64,000 bases of DNA from CAVPFA01 sp963703655 (lineage in GTDB: Bacteria > Actinomycetota > Acidimicrobiia > Acidimicrobiales > Bog-793), in contig CAVPFA010000006.1 in NCBI GenBank assembly GCA_963703655.1, positions 1 through 64,000 of the forward strand, read 5' to 3'. This document shows positions 9,874 through 18,202 of this stretch, in pieces (positions within the stretch are counted from its first letter, which is position 1; each line of letters starts with the position of its first letter). Both the position numbers and the translations under genes were made by a program. The notes under the pieces were generated by a model that saw only the letters and a list, made by a program, of their open reading frames with translations, was not told the DNA's origin and did not search any database.

Positions 9874-10158
9874 ATGAAGCGAGACGTCGTGGAAAGGCGC
9901 CTATTGGAGGTGCACGGGCGGTTGGTGCGCGCCCGCGAGGAGCTGGCGGTGGTCGAGGAGCAGCTCGAGATGTTTCTCGAGACCGCGGACGAGGCGCGCA
10001 TCCGGTCGCTCGTTTCCGAGACGCCGCTCGCAGATCGTGACTGGCACGACGCGCAACGGCACGCCGACGCGATGACTCGCAGCCGTGACTCCGCCCGGGC
10101 CCGCGTCGCTGAGCTGGAGCGCGCACAGGACGACCTGCTCGGCAAGCTCGTAGTGTGA
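9874..10158 (+). CDS. Small coiled-coil protein, conserved hypothetical
   Basis: The ATG at 9874 gives 94 residues, mainly charged and predicted helical (VVERRLLEVHGRLVRAREEL, then heptad-like segments up to QDDLLGKLVV). An upstream in-frame extension from 9721 is Arg/Pro-rich and looks non-coding. The TAGACT box 7 nt upstream supports the inner start. It sits 68 bp before the ANTAR response regulator gene and may be cotranscribed with it. No function is known. Confidence 0.6.
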   Translation: MKRDVVERRLLEVHGRLVRAREELAVVEEQLEMFLETADEARIRSLVSETPLADRDWHDAQRHADAMTRSRDSARARVAELERAQDDLLGKLVV

Positions 10159-10226
10159 GCAGACTCGTAAACTGAACGGCAACCGGCCGCCGGCCAGAGG
10201 CCTGACCCAGCAAAGGAGCGGACCCG

Positions 10227-10823
10227 TTGGCCAGAACCGTCGTGATCGCGGAGGACGAGGCAATCGTTCGCCTCGACCTTCGTGAAATCCTCGAGGAGCA
10301 GGGCTTCGACGTCGTCGGCGAGACGGGACGCGGCGACGAGGCCGTCGAGCTCGCGAGGGAGCACCGTCCTGACCTTGTGATCCTCGACATCAAGATGCCG
10401 GGCCTCGACGGGTTGTCCGCGGCCAGGGAGATCAACGTCGACCGTGCTTCGGCCGTTCTCATCCTGACGGCCTTCAGCCAGCGCAACCTGATCGAGCAGG
10501 CCCGCGACGCCGGAGCGCTCGCCTACCTCGTGAAGCCGTTCCAGCAGGACGAGCTGCTGCCGGCGATCGAGGTGGCTCTCGCGCGCTTCAACGAGATGCA
10601 GGCGCTCGAGGCGGAAAACGCCGCACTGGCCGACGACAAGAGGAATCTCGAGGAGCAGCTGGCGACACGCCGTTGGGTCGACCGAGCCAAGGGAAAGCTC
10701 ATGGACGACAAGGGGATGCGGGAAGCGGACGCGTTCACGTTCATTCAGCAGACCGCCATGAACCAGCGCACGACGATGCGCGAGGTGGCGGAGAAGGTCG
10801 TCGGGGGCGAGATCGTCCCTTAG
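10227..10823 (+). CDS. Response regulator with REC receiver and ANTAR RNA-binding output domain
   Basis: Residues 1-120 form a receiver domain: the acidic EDE cluster near residue 8, phospho-acceptor Asp in LVILDIKMPG, Thr in LILTAFSQ and Lys in YLVKPF. A helix of about 25 residues (ALEAENAALADDK) leads to a C-terminal ANTAR domain (RAKGKLMDDKGMREADAF and the TMREVAEKVV segment). ANTAR domains bind dual hairpins in nascent RNA and act by antitermination. Size and order match PdtaR (Rv1626) of Mycobacterium tuberculosis. The start is TTG at 10227, behind a clear AAGGAG ribosome-binding site. The partner histidine kinase is not in this window. Confidence 0.9.
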   Translation: MARTVVIAEDEAIVRLDLREILEEQGFDVVGETGRGDEAVELAREHRPDLVILDIKMPGLDGLSAAREINVDRASAVLILTAFSQRNLIEQARDAGALAYLVKPFQQDELLPAIEVALARFNEMQALEAENAALADDKRNLEEQLATRRWVDRAKGKLMDDKGMREADAFTFIQQTAMNQRTTMREVAEKVVGGEIVP

Positions 10824-10831
10824 TACCGCAC

Positions 10832-10907
10832 GGCGCCGCAGCGCCTCGGCGCTCAGGCGGGAATAAGTACAGGAGGGCGCCGCAGCGCCTTGGCGCTCAG
10901 GCGGGAA
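10832..10907. repeat. 44-bp tandem duplication at the 3' end of dtxR, hairpin-forming
   Basis: A 32-bp sequence starting GGCGCCGCAGCGCC occurs at 10832-10863 and 10876-10907 with one mismatch. Each copy can form a GCGCC/GGCGC hairpin. The second copy covers the last codons and stop of the minus-strand dtxR gene, so a copy of that gene end has been duplicated. It lies between convergent genes and may act as a bidirectional terminator, although no T-run follows. Confidence 0.7.
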
Positions 10908-11574
10908 CGGGGACGCCGAAGAGCTGCCGGCAGATAGCGGGGCCGAGGGCGATCGCGCCGCCGCTGAGCTCGAGGGTGAGGGTGCCGTCCGGCGCCTTCT
11001 CGCGAACGCGGGCGGCTGCCCCCGGCACGAGGCCGTGCTCACTCAGGTAACGGAGGGAGTCGAGGTTCATCTCGATCTGCTCGGTGATCCGGGCGATACG
11101 GATTCTGTCGCCGGCACCGAACTCTGACAGCGAAACCTGGCCGTCGGCCACGATCGGGGCGCCAGGGATCGGATTACCGTGCGGGCACGTTGCGGGATTG
11201 CCCAGTATCTCGACGAAACGTGCCTCTACCTCGTCCGAGATCACGTGCTCCCACCGGCCCGCCTCGAGGTGCGCCCTGTGCCACGGGAGACCCACGACGT
11301 CCACGAGAAACCGCTCGGCGAGGCGATGCTTGCGAACGACGCTTTCTGCGCGCTCGCGCCCCTTGGGCGTGAGCTCGAGCCCGTGACGGCTGCGCTCCAG
11401 GTAGCCCTCGGACGCCAGGCGCTGGACCATCTCCGAAACCGACTGCGCACTGTGCCCCAGGCGGTCGACGAGACGCGCCTGGATGACCTGCACGCCCTCC
11501 TCGTTCAGGGCGTGGATCGCCTCCAGGTACTCCTCGAGCGGCGGGTGGAATCCGTCGGGCGCTGCTGGGGTCAC
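10897..11574 (-). CDS. DtxR/IdeR-family metal-dependent transcriptional regulator
   Basis: A 225-residue product with the three-part family layout. The N-terminal winged HTH includes YLEAIHALNEEG, QSVSEMVQRLASEGYLE and LTPKGRERAE. The metal-binding and dimerisation domain (about 70-140) includes HRLAERFLVDVVGL, WEHVISDEVEARF and the CPHGNPIPG motif. A C-terminal FeoA/SH3-like domain begins near residue 155 (GDRIRIARI). Such proteins repress iron- or manganese-uptake genes when loaded with metal. The gene is convergent with the response regulator and divergent from polA. Whether it senses Fe or Mn cannot be told from sequence. Confidence 0.9.
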   Translation of the reverse strand: MTPAAPDGFHPPLEEYLEAIHALNEEGVQVIQARLVDRLGHSAQSVSEMVQRLASEGYLERSRHGLELTPKGRERAESVVRKHRLAERFLVDVVGLPWHRAHLEAGRWEHVISDEVEARFVEILGNPATCPHGNPIPGAPIVADGQVSLSEFGAGDRIRIARITEQIEMNLDSLRYLSEHGLVPGAAARVREKAPDGTLTLELSGGAIALGPAICRQLFGVPVPA

Positions 11575-11668
11575 TTGCAGGAGCGTATCGCCCAGCGTCC
11601 GAACGCTCCGAGCGGGGTCCGGCCCGGCGGCCTCACGGCCGGCACGTCACGGAGAGCCGCGCTCGCCT

Positions 11669-11674
11669 TACCAT
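11669..11674 (+). promoter_or_regulatory. Predicted -10 box for leaderless polA transcript
   Basis: TACCAT at 11669-11674 ends 7 nt upstream of the GTG start of polA. No Shine-Dalgarno sequence lies between, so the transcript is predicted to begin at the start codon. The same arrangement recurs upstream of several genes in the window. Confidence 0.5.
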
Positions 11675-11681
11675 AAAGGCA

Positions 11682-14624
11682 GTGGCCCGTGACCTCCTCC
11701 TCGACGGCCACTCCCTCGCGTTCCGGGCGTGGTTCGCCCTGAAGGAAGCGCAGCTCTCCACGGCGTCCGGGCAAGAAACGCAGGCAATCTTCGGCTTTGC
11801 CTCGATGCTCGCCAGGCTCCTCGAGGACCAGTCGCCGACCGGCATGGCGGTGGCTTTCGATCGGCGTGAGCCAACGTTCCGTGACGCCCTCGCAGCCAGC
11901 TACAAGGCGGGCCGGCCGCTGACGCCGGAGCCTCTTCTCGAGCAGCTCGAGCTGATCCGGAGGCTGGTCGAGACTCTCGGAGTTCCGGTCGTGGACGCGG
12001 TTGGCTACGAGGCAGATGACGTGATCGCGACGCTTGCCGCCAGGCTGGCGGGCGAAGGGCACGAGGTCGTGATCGTGACGGGCGACCGGGACGCGTACCA
12101 GCTCGTGCACGACCCACTCGTGAAGGTTCTCTACAACCGGCGCGGCGTGACCGACTACGTGCTCTACGACGAGGCCGGCATCGAGGAGAGAACCGGCGTT
12201 CGGCCGGAGCTGTACCCGTTTCTGGCGGCGCTGCGGGGCGATCCCTCCGACAACCTCCCGGGCGTCCCCGGCGTCGGTGAGAAGACCGCCGCCAAGCTCG
12301 TGAACGCGTACGGCGACGTCGACACGATGTACGCGCACCTGGAGGAGCAGCCGCCGAAGCTGAGGGCGTCCCTGGCAGAGCACGAGGCACAGGTTCGACT
12401 CAACCTGCAGATGAGCCCTCTGGTCTGCGACGTGCCGATCGAGTGCACGACCGAGGACCTCGCTCTCGGCCGGTCGAACCGCGAGGAGCTGCGGAGCTTG
12501 CTCGACTTGCTCGAGATTCGCGGGCCTCGCGACCGTATCTTCAAGCAGCTCGACCGTTTGGAGCCGCTCGCCAGGAGAGCCGCCCTCGGCGGCGGGGACG
12601 TCCAGGATCTGTCCGGTGCCGCCCTTGACGACGCGCTCCAGCCGTCGCCGAGACCGACCGAGATCGTGGTGCTCGGAGACCTCGAGGGCGCACGCGCATG
12701 GCTGTCGGCGTTGGTGGCACCGCGTGGCGCCGTAGCCGTCGAGGCGGTGTGGGCGGGCGCCGCCGGCCGGTCCGCGATAGAGGGGCTCGCGTTTGCCGCG
12801 CTGGACGAGCCGCCTGGGCTAGTCGGCGACGAAGGCGTCCCTCCTGAGAACGAAGGTGCCCTTGCCGAGGACGGGGAGGCGGCGAGCGAAGGCCCGCTCG
12901 TCGTCGGCTGGCTGGAAGGTAGCAGTATCGCCGAGCCGGAGGTCACCGAGGTCCTCCGGGGCGTCCTCGGCGCCGGGGTGGGCGGCGCCCGGCGAATCGT
13001 GGCGCATCGGGCGAAGGAGCTCATGCGGGCTCTCGAGCCGCAGGGCGTTCATTTCACCGGACTCGATCTCGACACTGCGGTCGCCGCCTACCTGCTCGAT
13101 GCCCGCGAAGGTCAGGCGTCGTTGGCAGGACTGGCTGATCTCGTGTCCACGCTCGGTACCGGCGGAAGGCAGTCGAAGGCTGGACGTGGTCAGGAACAGC
13201 TCGGTTTCGATCTCGGAGCCGAAGATCTCACCGATGACACCGATGCCGCACCGCTGGACGCCAGGCATGCGGCGGCCCAGGTGGCCATGCTGGGCCAGCT
13301 CGCTCCCGGGATCCGGCGTGCGTTGGAAGAGACCGGCGCGACTCGACTGTACGAGGACGTCGAGCGTCCGCTCATCCGTGTGCTCGCCAAGATGGAGGTG
13401 GCCGGGATAGCGGTCGACCTCGACCGGCTGCAAGCGATAAGCGACGAGCTGACGTCCGAGGCTCGAAGGCTCGAGGGCGAGGTCCATCAGCTGGCCGGCG
13501 AGGAGTTCAACGTCAACTCGACTCCCCAGCTGCGGAGCATCCTGTTCGAGAAGCTCGAGCTGGTGCCGCAGAAGCGCACGAAGACCGGCTACTCCACAGA
13601 TGCCCAGAGCCTGCTGCGGCTCCGCGACGCACATCCTGTCGTGGACACCCTGCTGCGTTACCGAGAGGTGGAGAAACTGCGATCTACCTACGGAGAAGGC
13701 CTGCTCGCTGAAGTTGCTCCCGACGGGCGGATCCACGCCTCGTTCAACCAGACCGTCGCCCGCACTGGGCGGCTCTCGTCGGACCAGCCGAACCTGCACA
13801 ACATCCCGGTGCGCAGCCTTCTCGGGCGCCGCTTCCGTGAGGCCTTCGTCCCGAGCGCGGGCTGCGAGCTGCTGATCGCGGACTACGACCAGATAGAGCT
13901 GCGGGTGATCGCCCACCTGGCTGACGATCCGGGGCTCGTGGAGGCCTTTCGCGCCGGGCTCGACATCCACAACACGACCGCAGCGAGTGTCTACGGCGTC
14001 GAACCCGGCGATGTAACGCTCGCGATGCGCTCGAAGGCGAAGATGATCTCCTACGGTCTCGCTTACGGCATGGAGGCCTACGGGCTGTCTCAGCGTCTCG
14101 GCGTCGCAGTCGAAGAGGCGGCGGCGATCCTGGCGCAATACTTCACCGCTTTCCCGAACGTGAAGCGGTACATGGAACGTTCCGTCGCCGAGGCCCGCGC
14201 ACACGGGTATACCGAGACCCTCCTCGGCCGGCGCCGCTACCTGCCGGAGCTCGACTCGAGCAATTTCCGGGTGCGCCAGGCGGCCGAGCGACAGGCGATG
14301 AACGCCGGCATTCAGGGGCTCGCGGCGGACATCTTCAAGGTCGCGCTCGTCCGCCTCGACGAAGCGTTGGAAGCTCGCGGGCTCTCCAGCCGGATCGTGC
14401 TACAGGTCCACGACGAGATCCTCGTCGAGGCGCCTGCGCACGAGCGCGATGAGGCAGTCGCGCTGACGGTCGCCGCAATGGAGCACGCGTTCGAGCTGCG
14501 GGTTCCCCTCGCCGTGCACGTGGCTGTAGGCGACAGCTGGGCGGCCGGCAAGGAGCCCGCCTTGGACTCGAGCGGCGATTTCGACATCGTCGACGCTCTC
14601 GAGGAAGGCGAACCGATCGCGTAG
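11682..14624 (+). CDS. polA: DNA polymerase I
   Basis: A 980-residue protein with an N-terminal 5'-3' exonuclease domain (about 1-290; LLLDGHSLAFRAW, EADDVIATLA, GVPGVGEKTA). The central 3'-5' exonuclease-like domain has lost the proofreading acidic residues (VAVEAVWAG where DxE would be expected). The C-terminal family A polymerase has motif A DYDQIELRVIAHL, motif B RSKAKMISYGLAYGME and motif C LQVHDEILVEAP. Tyr replaces Phe in motif B, as in mycobacterial Pol I. It fills gaps during excision repair and Okazaki-fragment maturation, which fits the uvrABC genes downstream. An Ala/Glu-rich insert lies in the central domain. The start is GTG, predicted leaderless. Confidence 0.97.
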   Translation: MARDLLLDGHSLAFRAWFALKEAQLSTASGQETQAIFGFASMLARLLEDQSPTGMAVAFDRREPTFRDALAASYKAGRPLTPEPLLEQLELIRRLVETLGVPVVDAVGYEADDVIATLAARLAGEGHEVVIVTGDRDAYQLVHDPLVKVLYNRRGVTDYVLYDEAGIEERTGVRPELYPFLAALRGDPSDNLPGVPGVGEKTAAKLVNAYGDVDTMYAHLEEQPPKLRASLAEHEAQVRLNLQMSPLVCDVPIECTTEDLALGRSNREELRSLLDLLEIRGPRDRIFKQLDRLEPLARRAALGGGDVQDLSGAALDDALQPSPRPTEIVVLGDLEGARAWLSALVAPRGAVAVEAVWAGAAGRSAIEGLAFAALDEPPGLVGDEGVPPENEGALAEDGEAASEGPLVVGWLEGSSIAEPEVTEVLRGVLGAGVGGARRIVAHRAKELMRALEPQGVHFTGLDLDTAVAAYLLDAREGQASLAGLADLVSTLGTGGRQSKAGRGQEQLGFDLGAEDLTDDTDAAPLDARHAAAQVAMLGQLAPGIRRALEETGATRLYEDVERPLIRVLAKMEVAGIAVDLDRLQAISDELTSEARRLEGEVHQLAGEEFNVNSTPQLRSILFEKLELVPQKRTKTGYSTDAQSLLRLRDAHPVVDTLLRYREVEKLRSTYGEGLLAEVAPDGRIHASFNQTVARTGRLSSDQPNLHNIPVRSLLGRRFREAFVPSAGCELLIADYDQIELRVIAHLADDPGLVEAFRAGLDIHNTTAASVYGVEPGDVTLAMRSKAKMISYGLAYGMEAYGLSQRLGVAVEEAAAILAQYFTAFPNVKRYMERSVAEARAHGYTETLLGRRRYLPELDSSNFRVRQAAERQAMNAGIQGLAADIFKVALVRLDEALEARGLSSRIVLQVHDEILVEAPAHERDEAVALTVAAMEHAFELRVPLAVHVAVGDSWAAGKEPALDSSGDFDIVDALEEGEPIA

Positions 14625-14812
14625 CCTGACGCCTCGCATGACGGGGTTGCCCGAGTCTCCGGTACCATTGCCGGGCGGCCACCGCCCCAGCAGCCAAATC
14701 CCATTCGGCTGTGCAGCGGGGGCGCAGAGTTCAAGTCCGATCCTTATCACCAGCACCGGCCGATCGCGCCAGGAGCTGGACTGACCTGTCCGAAAAGAGC
14801 GACCTGCATCCG
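14625..14812 (+). promoter_or_regulatory. rpsA leader region with predicted promoter
   Basis: TACCAT at 14663-14668 could be the -10 box of rpsA, leaving an untranslated leader of about 140 nt. Long leaders are common before rpsA. A GAGTTCAAGTCC stretch near 14730 resembles a tRNA T-loop, but no cloverleaf could be built around it. An AGGAGCTGG element at about 14770 lies too far from the start to be its ribosome-binding site. Confidence 0.35.
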
Positions 14813-16453
14813 ATGTCCGACACGACGAGCACCCTCACCGCCGATTCTCCCGCAGACGAGGAGCGGCACGGCACCTTTGACGCGAACGGCGTCTACGTTC
14901 CCCGCCAGATCGTCGAGGACGATCTCGGTGACATGTCCTTCGAGGACGCGATCGACCAGACCATCGTCGCCTTCGAGGACGGCGACGTCGTCACCGGCAA
15001 AGTCGTAAAGGTCGACAAGGACGAGGTGCTCCTCGACATCGGCTTCAAGTCCGAGGGGGTCATCCCGGCGCGCGAGCTCTCCATCCGCCACGACCTCGAC
15101 CCTCACGAGGTTGTCTCGGTCGGCGAGGAGATCGAGGCCTTGGTGCTCCAGAAGGAGGACAAGGAAGGTCGCCTGATCCTGTCGAAAAAGCGCGCCCAGT
15201 ACGAGCGGGCGTGGGGAACGATCGAGAGGATCAAGGAGGCCGGCGGCGTCGTGAAGGGGCCGGTCATCGAAGTCGTGAAGGGTGGGCTCATCGTCGACAT
15301 AGGCCTGCGGGGGTTCCTCCCGGCGTCACTGGTCGAGCTTCGGCGAGTCCGAGATCTTCAGCCGTACATCGGCAAGTCCCTCGAGGCAAAGATCATCGAG
15401 CTCGACAAGAACCGCAACAACGTCGTGCTGTCACGGCGCGCCTGGCTCGAGGAGACCCAGCACGAGCAGCGCGGCGAGTTCCTCGTCAACCTGAAGCCGG
15501 GCGAGGTTCGCAAGGGCGTCGTGTCCTCGGTGGTGAACTTCGGGGCGTTCGTCGACCTCGGCGGAATGGACGGTCTTGTGCACGTGTCGGAGCTGTCGTG
15601 GAAGCACGTCGACCATCCGTCCTCGGTCGTCGCTGTCGGGGACGAGGTAACGGTTCAGGTGCTGGACGTCGACCTTGACAAGGAACGAATCAGCCTTTCT
15701 CTGAAGGCTACGCAAGTCGATCCGTGGCAGGAGTTCGCCACGAATCACCGAATCGGCGAGCTCGTCTACGGCAGGATCACCAAGCTCGTGCCTTTCGGCG
15801 CTTTTGTCCAGGTAGGAGACGGCATCGAGGGTCTCGTGCACATCTCGGAGATGGCGGCTCACCATGTCGATCTGCCCGAGCAGGTCGTGACGCCCGGCGA
15901 GGAGCTCTGGGTGAAGATCATCGACATCGACCTCCAGCGGCGAAGGATCAGCCTTTCGATCAAGCAGGCGGCTGAAGGTGGCGAGGTCGCCGAGGAGTAC
16001 CGCGAGGCGTTCGGCGAGCACGCGTACGACGAGCAGGGCAACTACATCGGTTACGACTACTCGGCGACCGAGTTCACCCCGGACAACGAGAGTCAGGCGG
16101 CGTGGGCCGACCTCGTTGCGGCCAACGAGGCGGCAAGCGCGGAGGCGGCGATCGAGGCAGCGAGCGCGGAGGCGGCGATCGAGGCCGCGCCGGCCGAGGC
16201 GGCGATCGAGGCCGCGCCAGTGGAAGCGGCAATCGAGGCCGCGCCGGCCGAAGCGGCAATCGAGGCCGCGCCAGTGGAAGCGGCAGTAGAGGCCGCGCCG
16301 GCCGAAGCGGCGATCGAGGCCGCGCAAACGGAGGCGGCTATCGAGGCGGCGCCAGAGGTTGACCATGTCCCGGCGGCCACTGCGGTCGTCGAGGAGCCTG
16401 CGGTCACCGCGGCGCCCGCGGTGGACTCGGACGAGGCATCCGCGGAGGAGTAG
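14813..16453 (+). CDS. rpsA: 30S ribosomal protein S1
   Basis: The ATG at 14813 gives about 546 residues. Four S1 RNA-binding repeats are seen: GDVVTGKVVKVDKDEVLLDI, a diverged second (GPVIEVVKGGLIVDIG), GEVRKGVVSSVVNFGAFVDL and GELVYGRITKLVPFGAFVQV. Repeats three and four are the best conserved, each ending ISLSLK or ISLSIK. The C-terminus continues into a long Ala/Glu repeat tail. S1 helps load mRNA on the 30S subunit, although leaderless mRNAs, apparently common here, do not strictly need it. Four repeats are usual for actinobacterial S1. The upstream in-frame extension from 14711 is non-coding in character. Confidence 0.96.
   Translation: MSDTTSTLTADSPADEERHGTFDANGVYVPRQIVEDDLGDMSFEDAIDQTIVAFEDGDVVTGKVVKVDKDEVLLDIGFKSEGVIPARELSIRHDLDPHEVVSVGEEIEALVLQKEDKEGRLILSKKRAQYERAWGTIERIKEAGGVVKGPVIEVVKGGLIVDIGLRGFLPASLVELRRVRDLQPYIGKSLEAKIIELDKNRNNVVLSRRAWLEETQHEQRGEFLVNLKPGEVRKGVVSSVVNFGAFVDLGGMDGLVHVSELSWKHVDHPSSVVAVGDEVTVQVLDVDLDKERISLSLKATQVDPWQEFATNHRIGELVYGRITKLVPFGAFVQVGDGIEGLVHISEMAAHHVDLPEQVVTPGEELWVKIIDIDLQRRRISLSIKQAAEGGEVAEEYREAFGEHAYDEQGNYIGYDYSATEFTPDNESQAAWADLVAANEAASAEAAIEAASAEAAIEAAPAEAAIEAAPVEAAIEAAPAEAAIEAAPVEAAVEAAPAEAAIEAAQTEAAIEAAPEVDHVPAATAVVEEPAVTAAPAVDSDEASAEE
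16129..16360 (+). repeat. 27-bp coding repeats in the rpsA tail
   Basis: About eight to nine units of 27 bp encode a nine-residue motif of the form AIEAAPAEA, with variants S, V and Q at the sixth and seventh places. The array is inside the reading frame and length changes by whole units would keep the frame. It produces an acidic, helix-prone Ala/Glu tail on ribosomal protein S1. Confidence 0.9.
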
Positions 16454-16504
16454 ACCGCCTGGTTCGCCGGCCGGGTTCGCGGGCGCTCGGCTACCATGCC
16501 CTCG

Positions 16505-18202
16505 ATGCACCTGGTGAACCTGGTGCGGTCACCCGAGGTGTCGACGCCGGTCGCCGAGAGGCGGGAGTCGCCCAGCCGGCCACCGGGTAGGACGCCCCGA
16601 CAGAGCGTCGTGGTGCTTGCGGGCGGCGTCGTGCTCGTCGTCTCGATCGTGCTGCGTTTCTGGACCCCGTCGCCGATGTGGCTCGACGAGGCGCTCACGG
16701 TCGACATCGCGCGAGCGCCCCTGCACCTGATTCCACATTTGCTCAGGGACGACGGAGCGCCGCCTTTGTACTACGTGCTGCTCCACTTCTGGATGAAGGT
16801 GTTCGGCACGAGCGATCTCGGGGCGCGTTCGCTGTCAGGGGTGATCGGGATTCTCACTCTCCCGGCTGCGTGGGTCGCCGGGTACCGGGTCGGCTCCCAG
16901 AGCTGGCGAAGGCCCGAAGTCACCGAGGCGCGGCCGGACGGCGGCGCAAGCGTTACGGCGGGCGCCTCGACGAGCGGGGAACGTGAGAGAGCGGGCCGGG
17001 TCGTGGCGTGGACGACGATGTTTCTCGTGGCTACGTCGCCGTTCGCCGTGTACTACGACACTGAGGCCCGGATGTACTCGCTTGTCATCCTGCTTTCGAC
17101 GCTCGCCATCTGGGCCTATACCGCAATCCTGAGCAGGCCCACGATCTGGAACGGACTTGCCCTCGCTGCCGTCACGTGCGCCCTCCTCTACAGCCATTAC
17201 TGGGCATTGTTCTTCGTCGGGGCCGCCGCCGCCGGCACCGCCCGGTACGCCAGATCCGGCCGCCATGCCCGGAGCTGTCGCGTCGCGCTGCTGACGTTGG
17301 CGGCCGGAATCTGCGCCTTCGGGCCGTGGGTCCCGACGTTCTTGTTCCAGCTGCGGCACACCGGTACGCCGTGGGCGAGCCCGGCGGACTTCACGGCCAT
17401 CGTGTACACGTTCACGCAATTTGCCGGCGGGAACTCGGACCCGGGGCGGGCGCTCGCCTTGGTGCTGGCGTTCCTCGCCCTCCTCGGGGTCGCCGGCGCC
17501 GCGTTGGACCGCCGGCGGGTCGTCCTGGATCTGCGGACGCGGCCGGGGGTTCGAGGGCTGGCGCTGCTGACGGCCGGGACGCTCGTGATCGCCGTCATAG
17601 CGGGCAAGCTCGCCGGGAGCACGTTTGCCGACCGCTACTCCGCTGTGATCCTGACCCCTTGCTTGCTCGTCGTCGCCTACGGCGTGACGGCCCTGGCGGA
17701 CCGGCGAGTGCGACAGGGCGTCGTCGCCGTCGCGATCGCGTTCGGCCTGGCGGCATCGATCCCGAACGCCTTTCTCACACGGTCCCAGGCCGCGCAGGTG
17801 GCGACGGCAATCCTGGCGCTGGCCCACCCCACCGACGTCGTGGCCTACTGTCCGGACCAGCTCGGTCCAGCCGTGAGCCGTGAGCTGAACGGTCGCTTCG
17901 ACGAGATTGCGTTTCCGCGGGCGAACGCGCCCGAGATCGTGAACTGGGTCGACTACGCCGCGACCGTCGAGCACGCCAGCACCGACGCTTTCGTGAGGAT
18001 TCTCGAGGCGCAAGCCGGAGCGACGGGCACGATCTGGTACGTCTGGGCGCCCGGCTACCTCAATTTCGGAAGCGACTGCCAGGTCATCGCGAACGAGCTT
18101 GCGGCGGGCCGGGTCCAGAGTGCGGTCGTGGGCGAGAAAGCCTCGGACACGCCGTTCGAGATCTTCGAGGGCGAGAGCCTCTACCGTTACGCCCCATCGT
18201 GA
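16505..18202 (+). CDS. GT-C glycosyltransferase, family 39 (ArnT/PMT-like)
   Basis: A polytopic membrane protein of about 565 residues. The first loop carries SPMWLDEALTVDIARAP, with the Asp-Glu pair typical of polyprenyl-phosphate-dependent GT-C enzymes, followed by the conserved DDGAPPLYYVLLHFW segment. Ten or more hydrophobic segments follow, and the C-terminal domain is soluble. It likely transfers a sugar from a polyprenyl-phosphate donor to a cell-surface acceptor outside the membrane. ATG 16505 is preferred because TACCAT (16492-16497) ends 7 nt before it; ATG 16496 overlaps that box. It overlaps the next gene by 4 bp (GTGA), so the two GT-C enzymes are probably made together. Confidence 0.8.
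   Translation: MHLVNLVRSPEVSTPVAERRESPSRPPGRTPRQSVVVLAGGVVLVVSIVLRFWTPSPMWLDEALTVDIARAPLHLIPHLLRDDGAPPLYYVLLHFWMKVFGTSDLGARSLSGVIGILTLPAAWVAGYRVGSQSWRRPEVTEARPDGGASVTAGASTSGERERAGRVVAWTTMFLVATSPFAVYYDTEARMYSLVILLSTLAIWAYTAILSRPTIWNGLALAAVTCALLYSHYWALFFVGAAAAGTARYARSGRHARSCRVALLTLAAGICAFGPWVPTFLFQLRHTGTPWASPADFTAIVYTFTQFAGGNSDPGRALALVLAFLALLGVAGAALDRRRVVLDLRTRPGVRGLALLTAGTLVIAVIAGKLAGSTFADRYSAVILTPCLLVVAYGVTALADRRVRQGVVAVAIAFGLAASIPNAFLTRSQAAQVATAILALAHPTDVVAYCPDQLGPAVSRELNGRFDEIAFPRANAPEIVNWVDYAATVEHASTDAFVRILEAQAGATGTIWYVWAPGYLNFGSDCQVIANELAAGRVQSAVVGEKASDTPFEIFEGESLYRYAPS

Noticed and set aside
14700..14760. Possible tRNA ending in GAGTTCAAGTCC before rpsA
   Set aside because: No acceptor pairing, D arm or anticodon arm could be built around it.
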